Assembly: GCA_017457295.1 (NCBI GenBank)
Contig: JAFTHS010000019.1
Span: 1 to 60,054, forward strand
Length of the DNA stretch: 60,054 nucleotides
From: Paludibacteraceae bacterium
GTDB lineage: Bacteria > Bacteroidota > Bacteroidia > Bacteroidales > Paludibacteraceae
Direction: 5' to 3'
Both the position numbers and the translations under genes were made by a program. This document shows positions 19,567-25,898 of the stretch, in pieces. Numbering within the stretch: the first letter of the stretch is position 1; every line of letters starts with the position of its first letter. Below the pieces are notes generated by a model. That model was not told the DNA's origin. It searched no databases and saw nothing but the letters and a program-made list of their open reading frames with translations.

Positions 19567-20775
19567 TTATTCTACTTGTAGCACCAGTCCTTTCAGGTAT
19601 TCGCCTTCGGGGTGGTATATGTTGATTGGGTGATCTGCTGGCTGATGCAGTTGATGTAGGATGCGCACTTTTCTCCCCACTTGTGCTGCGGCGGAGAACA
19701 CGGCCAAGCGAAACATTTCTTTATCAATTGCTTGCGAGCAGGAGAAGGTAAAGAGAATACCCCCAGGACGAATGCTTTGTATCCCCTTCGCATTCAGTCG
19801 CTGATAGCCGCGCAAGGCATTCTTTATGGCATCACGATGTTTAGCAAACGCAGGAGGGTCCAATATGATTAGGTCATATTTGTTTTCATTCTTGGCCATG
19901 AATTCAAAGGCTTCTTCGGCGAATGCTTCATGCGGAGCATCTGCGCCAAAGTTCCTTTCCACGTTGCTGCGTACCAGCTCTATGGCTTTTTGGCTCACAT
20001 CCACCGAATGTACCAGTTTTGCTCCTCCTCGCAGCGCATACACCGAGAATCCTCCTGTATAGCAGAACATGTTCAGCACCTCTTTGCCGTGGGCGTAATG
20101 CTCCAGCAGCGAGCGGTTATCGCGTTGGTCAATAAAGAAACCCGTCTTCTGACCGCGAAGCCAATCTATTCGAAAGTCCAGCCCATTCTCTTTTGCCCAA
20201 AAGTCTTCGTTCGTATCGGTGGCTTCTCCTATCAGATAGCCCACTCGTTCGCCTGTTATAGGGGCTTTGTGTGGCAGGGTATCGTCGGATTTGTAATATA
20301 CTTTGCTTACTTGAGGCACTATTTCTGCTATGGCTTCTGCTATCTCTTTTCTCGAGCAATGCATGCCTATGGAGTGGGCTTGTACTACGGCTGTGTCGGC
20401 ATATACATCCACTATCAATCCTGGCAGAAAATCCCCTTCGCCGTGTACCAATCGATAGCTGTTGTTGGTTGTGCTTATCAGTCCTAATGTCTGTCGCACT
20501 TCGTATGCTGCACCTATACGCTCTTGCCAAAAATCCGCGGGTAGTTCTCCTACTCCAAACGCTAATATCCGCACGGCAATCGAACCTATCTGATAGTGTC
20601 CAACGCCCTGTATGTTTCCTTTGCTATCCACCACTTGCACCACTTCGCCTTCCTGAAGTTGGGCATATGGATAGTCGGCATCCAGTTGAATACTGCGGAT
20701 TGCCCCTGAGAACACCCATGGGTGAAAACGCAATAGCGAATCTTCTTTATGAGGTTTCAAATATACCGTTGTCAT
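19567..20775 (-). CDS. rlmI: RlmI-like 23S rRNA cytosine-C5 methyltransferase (PUA domain)
   Basis: A class I SAM-dependent methyltransferase of the RlmI family. The 402-residue protein starts with a PUA-type RNA-binding domain (LRFHPWVFSGAI, GEVVQVVDSKGN), then has the SAM motif VLNMFCYTGGFSVYA, the acidic DVSQKAIE, the DPPAFAK loop and the catalytic cysteine region FTFSCSQ. The target (m5C on 23S rRNA, as in E. coli RlmI) is by homology. It is the third gene of the operon. Confidence 0.88.
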   Translation of the reverse strand: MTTVYLKPHKEDSLLRFHPWVFSGAIRSIQLDADYPYAQLQEGEVVQVVDSKGNIQGVGHYQIGSIAVRILAFGVGELPADFWQERIGAAYEVRQTLGLISTTNNSYRLVHGEGDFLPGLIVDVYADTAVVQAHSIGMHCSRKEIAEAIAEIVPQVSKVYYKSDDTLPHKAPITGERVGYLIGEATDTNEDFWAKENGLDFRIDWLRGQKTGFFIDQRDNRSLLEHYAHGKEVLNMFCYTGGFSVYALRGGAKLVHSVDVSQKAIELVRSNVERNFGADAPHEAFAEEAFEFMAKNENKYDLIILDPPAFAKHRDAIKNALRGYQRLNAKGIQSIRPGGILFTFSCSQAIDKEMFRLAVFSAAAQVGRKVRILHQLHQPADHPINIYHPEGEYLKGLVLQVE

Positions 20776-20788
20776 ACTTTCTAATCAC

Positions 20789-21505
20789 TTAACTGTTAGG
20801 TGTTGTTGCGCCGTTCTCTGTGCATCTCTTCGCCATAGCTTCTTGTTGGCGTTGTATTTGTGCTTCTTTTTCTGCTCGCTTCAGGGCTTCCACGGCTCGT
20901 TTGGATAGTGGCTTAGTGCGTTGAAGGGTTAGATAGATAAGCAGTGTAGCCCATGCATCTGTCGAAGCATATTTGGCTTGTTCTGGAGTCAGGTGACTAT
21001 TTTCCCAGTTCGTCAGTTGTTGAGCTTTGCTTATTTTTTTGCCAAAGATAATGGCAAATATCTTCTGCAATCCCAGTTCCATGATTCCATATTTGCACAC
21101 TATCGACTGCAGGTCAATGCAGTTGGCGGGCTTAAAGTCTCGCCGACGTCTTAATCCTGTTATGTCATCTTTGAATGCCAGTCCTACTTTGCATATGTTG
21201 GGGTTGGCAAATATCTCTGCTATCTCTGCGGGCAGCCCGATATGTGTCAGTCTGAATAGGTAGCAACGCTCTTCTGTTGCTATTTGTACCAATGCAGTAG
21301 GGTAGTGCACTCCACGCTTGAAGGAGGGGCGTGCTTCGGTGTCCACTCCCAATACGGTATGGCTACGCAGGTATGCTGCGGCCTCGGCCACCATCTCCAT
21401 GCGATCTACCACTATCACTTCTCCTTCAAAGTAAACTACGGGCATACCTTGAATGGCGGTCTTGGTGATATGTTGTGCAAATGTATTTTCTATATAACTA
21501 TTCAT
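20789..21505 (-). CDS. RNase D-like 3'-5' exonuclease (DEDDy)
   Basis: A 238-residue single-domain exonuclease of the RNase D/WRN type. The acidic residues of the DEDD set are visible in VLGVDTEARP (Exo I), LAFKDDITGL (Exo II region) and YASTDAWATL (YxxxD, Exo III). There is no HRDC domain. I prefer the ATG at 21505 (MNSYIEN), which overlaps the DUF5063 stop by 8 nt; an upstream ATG at 21526 is possible. The highly basic tail (KRAVEALKRAEKEAQIQRQQ) may bind nucleic acid. Confidence 0.88.
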   Translation of the reverse strand: MNSYIENTFAQHITKTAIQGMPVVYFEGEVIVVDRMEMVAEAAAYLRSHTVLGVDTEARPSFKRGVHYPTALVQIATEERCYLFRLTHIGLPAEIAEIFANPNICKVGLAFKDDITGLRRRRDFKPANCIDLQSIVCKYGIMELGLQKIFAIIFGKKISKAQQLTNWENSHLTPEQAKYASTDAWATLLIYLTLQRTKPLSKRAVEALKRAEKEAQIQRQQEAMAKRCTENGATTPNS

Positions 21506-22022
21506 CGCAGAGTTGTGATAGGGCATGTAGCGGACGAAGCACGTTCAGCAGTTTTTGTCCCCAGTGTTGTTCAAAGGCCTCCAGGCAGTTCACCAGTGCA
21601 TCGTTCATCAAACTCTCTTCGCCTGTTTGGTAGTTGCATGCCAATTCTTTTATTTCCTGAAAGATATCTGCTATATCTTCGGATATGTAGGCGGTAATGG
21701 GCTCATCTGAGTAGCGCATATCTTCCATATACACTTCCAGATAGGCGTCATCGGTTCCCAGTTTTTGTGCTATGCTTTGTCGCAGTTGATCATATTCATC
21801 TTCGGTCACATAGCGTTCCATATAGCCATCCAGTTCTTCTTCGCCTTTGTCCAGCAATCGTGCTTTCAGGTATAACAGGGGGAGCAGACACAGCATTTTT
21901 TCTATGAAGTCTTTCTTCTCTTGTTCGGCTGACTGTTCTAGGTAGAGGCATACTTGCACGGCTACTGTCACAAATTCCACAGCGGCTGTTTGATATACGT
22001 AATGGGTATTTTGTTCGTTCAT
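21498..22022 (-). CDS. DUF5063 family protein
   Basis: A 174-residue acidic, mostly helical cytoplasmic protein of unknown function. It is recognised as DUF5063 by its layout (FVTVAVQVCLYLE, LCLLPLLYLKARLL, DEPITAYISEDIADIFQE) and by its usual position just ahead of the exonuclease and rlmI genes. It is first in the five-gene minus-strand operon, with a promoter at about 22149-22180 and a leader of about 120 nt. Confidence 0.75.
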   Translation of the reverse strand: MNEQNTHYVYQTAAVEFVTVAVQVCLYLEQSAEQEKKDFIEKMLCLLPLLYLKARLLDKGEEELDGYMERYVTEDEYDQLRQSIAQKLGTDDAYLEVYMEDMRYSDEPITAYISEDIADIFQEIKELACNYQTGEESLMNDALVNCLEAFEQHWGQKLLNVLRPLHALSQLCDE

Positions 22023-22148
22023 AGGGGTATTGTTTTATGTTTGTCTGATGTGTTTGTAGTGTTGTTTATGTGTGTATCAATCGGTGTTATGTATATAGAA
22101 AAATGGGTTATCTATTATGGTCTGTTGATACAATTTGCTAAATTCGTG

Positions 22149-22180
22149 CAAAATTACTGCTTTTTTGTGATATATGCAAA
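22149..22180 (-). promoter_or_regulatory. Promoter of the DUF5063-exonuclease-rlmI-tsaB-porW operon
   Basis: TTTG (22180-22177) and TAATTTTG (22156-22149) lie 20 bp apart on the minus strand, the only good match upstream of DUF5063. Confidence 0.65.
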
Positions 22181-22207
22181 TTTTTTTCTTTTTCCGTCTT
22201 GTCTTTT

Positions 22208-22229
22208 GTCTGTCTATTGTCTGTCTATT
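22208..22229. repeat. 11-bp direct repeat pair
   Basis: GTCTGTCTATT occurs twice in tandem. The unit length matches the other intergenic arrays in this window. Confidence 0.7.
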
Positions 22230-22306
22230 GTTTCAATCAATTTATTTCTTTTCCCGAGTGCTAATCTGGTTGTCACTTTTTTTATGCTGCCAATTACCTG
22301 ACTTTA

Positions 22307-22361
22307 ATTAGTGATTAATTAGTGATTAATTAGTTATTAATTAGTGATTAGTTAGTGATTA
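22307..22361. repeat. Five-copy 11-bp tandem repeat (copy B)
   Basis: Five units of [A/G]TTAG[T/G]GATTA-type sequence (one unit has TTAGTTATT) match copy A at 4492 in unit, unit number, the TTTA in front and the CCTACCTTC behind. Confidence 0.9.
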
Positions 22362-22523
22362 TCCTACCTTCATCCTAAGAAAATCATAAGAAAACCGCAC
22401 CAATCTCGTAGTTTTTTGGGGAATTTTGTGTTTGTTCACCCTTCCGCATACTATATGTTCTTGTATGTTCATTCCCCCGAATGCTATTTGGTGTCTTCTC
22501 TGTTTTCCGCTACCAGTTTAGTG

Positions 22524-22543
22524 CTCGCGGATTTCCCCGCGAG
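22524..22543. repeat. GC-rich hairpin
   Basis: CTCGCGG and CCGCGAG (7-bp arms) enclose a 6-nt AT-rich loop. No T-run follows, so it is not an ordinary terminator. Confidence 0.6.
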
Positions 22544-22661
22544 TAATCCCCGCCTCTAAACCCTAAACAGTAGGCGCCTTGCACCGTTCTCTAAACAAGA
22601 CTTACCCTTAAAACTTTTAAAGTTTCCATATTAGAAACGCAATTTTTAGCAGTATATTACA

Positions 22662-22709
22662 CCCTCTGTTCTGGTTGTTGAGGGTACCCAAAACAGCCAG
22701 AACAGAGGG
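22662..22709. repeat. 18-bp inverted repeat upstream of the PUL regulator
   Basis: Arms 22662-22679 (CCCTCTGTTCTGGTTGTT) and 22692-22709 are complementary with one G-U wobble. They enclose a 12-nt apex that itself contains the palindrome GGGTACCC. There is no T-run after it. It lies about 60 bp upstream of the regulator promoter. Confidence 0.8.
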
Positions 22710-22770
22710 GCCAAAAGTCCGAATAACAGAAAAAGTTTGACAGCAATGCAAAAAAAACATTCACTTACTC

Positions 22771-22801
22771 TTGTATATATCATATATTTTTCGTAATTTT
22801 G
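22771..22801 (+). promoter_or_regulatory. Promoter of the SusR-like regulator
   Basis: TTGT (22771-22774) and TAATTTTG (22794-22801) are 19 bp apart. The predicted start near 22808 rules out the TTG start at 22799 and supports the ATG at 22841. Confidence 0.75.
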
Positions 22802-22840
22802 CATGCGGAATTGTACTTAACAATCTCAACGTTTACCATA

Positions 22841-24421
22841 ATGACACTCAAACTTTCCAATATCAGTCTCTTTCTAATCACCGCTTCCGCCTTACTACTA
22901 TCATGTAGTAATGAGGATTTAGCACTAAGCAAAGTAGACAACCTCATCGAACTCCATCAATCTACCCAGACGAATTATCAAAAGCAGTTGGACTCTCTAC
23001 AACTGGTCATATCATCGGCAAACATGAGTGATGACGAGAGTTTTGAACGATACGGGCAATTGTTTGATATGTATAGAGGGTTTAATGTTGACTCTCAGTT
23101 GGTTTTTGTGCAGAAGCGTCTTGCTCTGGCTTCGCAAACCGACATACTCGAGCATAAGCAAGTAGCACAACTGAACAATGCCGAAGTGCTGATGCGCTCA
23201 GGAATGTATCATGAGGCAATTAGTTGGATGGATATGGTTGCAGCCTCGCCCGTCGAACCTGTATTACGACCATATTATTTCCATTTACGCCGGACATTAT
23301 ATGGATTGATGGAAGACTTTTCTATCACAGAACAGGAGAGGTTGCACTATCATCAGCTCACGCAAGACTATCGCGACTCCATCATCGCTGTGGAGCCAGA
23401 GAAAAGCTTTGTTCACGAACTCGTTCGAGCTGATGCGCTGTATGCGGTCGGACAGTACAACCAAGCACTTGAGGTCCTGGAAGCCTACGAAGCTGCCAAT
23501 GGAGCCGAAACAGAATCTGTAAATATCCGTTCAATAACAAAAGCACAGATATATCGGGCCATGGGTAACCACAAGGAGGAGAAACGTTACCTCATAATTT
23601 CCGCATGCGCTGACCTGCAAAAGGCTTTGCGCGAGTATATAGCCTTGCGCGAGTTGGCAGTACTGCTCTATAACGAGGGGGATGTTGAGCGTGCGTATCG
23701 CTATATGACATGTGCTATCGAAGATGCCAATGCCGGCAATATGCGCGGACGTACGCTCGAGATCGGTATGATCTATCCTATTGTCGAAAGTGCCTATAGG
23801 AAGCAGATTGTTATGCGTGAGCGGCTGCTGTACGGCTTAATTGCCAACATCGCATTGATTGCGACATTGTCAGTGCTGTTTTCAGTCTATTATGCACGCC
23901 AGCGTAAAAAATTGGCAATCGTTAATTCAAAACTTAAAGAGGCTAATATCGACCTCAAGCAGAGCAACCATATAAAAACTGTGTATGTCGGCCATTATAT
24001 GATGATGACATCACTGTTGATAGAGCGATTTGATGCATGGCGCAAACAACTGAACCAGAAGATCAAAAGCAATGACATTGAACCGGTGCAAAAAGAACTG
24101 GCTTCGCAACGTTTTACACAAGAGCAGCTGGCTGCCTTCTATCAAGACTTTGACGAGGCGTTCCTTAATATCTTCCCTGACTTTGTTGACAAAGTGCAGG
24201 ATTTGCTGATAGACAATTATGTATTTCGGACAAAACCGGGAGAGAAACTCAACACCGACCTGCGCGTTCTCTGTTGCATTCGACTGGGAATCACCGACAG
24301 CACCCAGATTGCATCGTTCCTTCGATACTCCCTTTCAACAATATATAATTCGCGTACGCGGATGCGCAATTTGGCAAAAGGTAATCGTGACAAATTTGAA
24401 GAGCGGGTTGAAAACCTCTAA
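22841..24421 (+). CDS. SusR-like membrane-spanning PUL regulator (DUF6377 type)
   Basis: Probably the sensor/activator of the adjacent locus. From ATG 22841 the protein has 526 residues: an export signal ending in a lipobox-like LLSC (Cys22), a periplasmic TPR-like helical region (AEVLMRSGMYHEAISWMDM, ALYAVGQYNQALEVLEAYE), one membrane helix (about 330-350, LIANIALIATLSVLFSVYYA) and a cytoplasmic part. The last section ends in a probable helix-turn-helix (LGITDSTQIASFLRYSLSTIYNSRTRMR). This sensor-helix-HTH plan is that of B. thetaiotaomicron SusR. The longer frame from TTG 22799 is rejected on promoter position. Confidence 0.82.
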   Translation: MTLKLSNISLFLITASALLLSCSNEDLALSKVDNLIELHQSTQTNYQKQLDSLQLVISSANMSDDESFERYGQLFDMYRGFNVDSQLVFVQKRLALASQTDILEHKQVAQLNNAEVLMRSGMYHEAISWMDMVAASPVEPVLRPYYFHLRRTLYGLMEDFSITEQERLHYHQLTQDYRDSIIAVEPEKSFVHELVRADALYAVGQYNQALEVLEAYEAANGAETESVNIRSITKAQIYRAMGNHKEEKRYLIISACADLQKALREYIALRELAVLLYNEGDVERAYRYMTCAIEDANAGNMRGRTLEIGMIYPIVESAYRKQIVMRERLLYGLIANIALIATLSVLFSVYYARQRKKLAIVNSKLKEANIDLKQSNHIKTVYVGHYMMMTSLLIERFDAWRKQLNQKIKSNDIEPVQKELASQRFTQEQLAAFYQDFDEAFLNIFPDFVDKVQDLLIDNYVFRTKPGEKLNTDLRVLCCIRLGITDSTQIASFLRYSLSTIYNSRTRMRNLAKGNRDKFEERVENL

Positions 24422-24548
24422 ATCGCCTTCAAAATTACTCCTTTCTTGACTACTTTGTTTGACGCACAAGTAAATCTATATATCACTGAATATCAGCACA
24501 AAGAGATTTTCTCTTATTTCTAATTCACTACTTTTTTACTGAGCGCTC

Positions 24549-24579
24549 TTGCATATTTACGCAAAAGCTTGTAATTTTG
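24549..24579 (+). promoter_or_regulatory. Promoter of the susF-like/susC/susD/susE/GH66/GH97 operon
   Basis: TTG (24549-24551) and TAATTTTG (24572-24579) lie 20 bp apart, 29 bp upstream of the ATG at 24608. No other good match was seen before the later genes, which follow at short spacing. Confidence 0.7.
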
Positions 24580-24607
24580 CACCGAAAACCATTAAAAAAC
24601 ATACTTT

Positions 24608-25861
24608 ATGAAAACTCGTTTATTTTCCCTTTCTTTGATTATGCTGGCAGCCGTTCAGGTATTTGCCGGTCGTATTTACCTTATCGGTGACGCTACGTCT
24701 TCCGGTTGGTCTCTGGATGCCGCTCCACTCATGGAGCAGATTGGTGACAACGTGTATCAGTGGGTTGGCAATCTGAATGACGGAACACTAAAGTTCCTCA
24801 CCCACAAGGATTGGGTACCGTCGTATGGACCTACAACTAACAACACAGCTTTGACTGTAGGAACATTTGACTTGCAACTGCGTAGTAGTTATGCTGATCC
24901 CGATAACGCGTTTGCCGTTACAGCCGGACGTTATGCGCTTACCATCGACCTGTCAGGCGATACACCGCAACTCACCGTTGCTAACGGTGCAGAACTGCCG
25001 GATAAAGGACTGTCTTCTTACTATCCGGTAGCTATCTATGCTATCGGCAGTGCCACAACCGCCGGATGGACGGCCTCCAATGCCGTTGAGATGCACGAGT
25101 CCGCATGCAACAGTGGCATTTACAACGGAACACTTACCCTCAGTTCGGGCGAACTGAAATTCCTCAACCAAAAAGACTTGGGAGCAGGTTATGGTGCTTC
25201 TGTCAGCAACGATCCTATTAATGGCGCAGGCGTGTACACGCTCAAGGCGCTCGATGAGGCCGACTTAAAGTTCGCTGTCACACTGGACGAAGCCACTGAG
25301 TTTGACGTAACAGCCAACATCGTTGCTGGATCGCTCAGCCTCACCGCTACCGGTGTGGAACCAGAGGTCGTTTATCCAGCTAAGTTGTATATCATCGGAC
25401 CGGCTGTAGGAGGTTGGAGTTGGGATGACAATGGTCTGGAAATGACAACATTGGAAGAAGGTGTTTATACCTGGACAGGTAAGCTTCTGGCCGGTGAGAT
25501 GAAGTTCTTCGAGCAACCCGATTTCGGGGCAGTTGCTTATGGAGCCACTGAGGCTGGCAAGGTTATGAGTGCGGACGGCGAATACGACATCGTCAAACTA
25601 ACAGACAACGATAACAAGTTCATCGCTCCGGCTAATAATGTCACACTGACGGTCAATCTGAAAACAATGAAACTCACATCGGCTAAAGACGTCACGTCAC
25701 TCAGTGATATCGTTTTGCTCGATGGTATGACTGATGTATATGACATTACCGGATCGTTTGTTACACGTATCGAGAACAGTTATGTAGGTAGTTGCGGGCT
25801 CAAAGCAGGTATCTACATTTTCAAGTCTGCTCAAATTATACAAAAGGTAGTCATACGATAA
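24608..25861 (+). CDS. SusF/SusE-like secreted glycan-binding protein with T9SS-like tail
   Basis: A 417-residue protein with three repeated SusE/SusF-type carbohydrate-binding modules, each opening with a strand like IYLIGDATSSGWS, IYAIGSATTAGWT or LYIIGPAVGGWSW and containing LKFLTHKD, LKFLNQKD or MKFFEQPD. The N-terminus is an ordinary signal peptide (cleavage after VQVFA) with no lipobox Cys. The C-terminus (DVYDITGSFV then LKAGIYIFKSAQIIQKVVIR) matches type A sorting domains of type IX secretion substrates. It is first in the operon, ahead of susC, whereas SusE/F proteins normally follow susD and are lipoproteins. Confidence 0.82.
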   Translation: MKTRLFSLSLIMLAAVQVFAGRIYLIGDATSSGWSLDAAPLMEQIGDNVYQWVGNLNDGTLKFLTHKDWVPSYGPTTNNTALTVGTFDLQLRSSYADPDNAFAVTAGRYALTIDLSGDTPQLTVANGAELPDKGLSSYYPVAIYAIGSATTAGWTASNAVEMHESACNSGIYNGTLTLSSGELKFLNQKDLGAGYGASVSNDPINGAGVYTLKALDEADLKFAVTLDEATEFDVTANIVAGSLSLTATGVEPEVVYPAKLYIIGPAVGGWSWDDNGLEMTTLEEGVYTWTGKLLAGEMKFFEQPDFGAVAYGATEAGKVMSADGEYDIVKLTDNDNKFIAPANNVTLTVNLKTMKLTSAKDVTSLSDIVLLDGMTDVYDITGSFVTRIENSYVGSCGLKAGIYIFKSAQIIQKVVIR

Positions 25862-25898
25862 TCGGTATTATTACCGCTAATTATATTTTCTGATAAGT

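Larger units (their letters stand above)
22023..22798. other. 776-bp gene-free stretch at the island's left border
   Basis: No gene was found. Left to right it holds the DUF5063 leader and promoter (to 22180), an 11-bp direct repeat pair (22208-22229), the five-copy 11-bp array (22307-22361), a GC-rich hairpin (22524-22543), a copy of the 59.1-kb repeat motif (22604-22621), an 18-bp inverted repeat (22662-22709) and the regulator promoter (22771-22801). Confidence 0.8.

Noticed and set aside
22799-22840. TTG start for the PUL regulator
   Set aside because: It overlaps the -7 promoter box; the ATG at 22841 gives a proper signal peptide.
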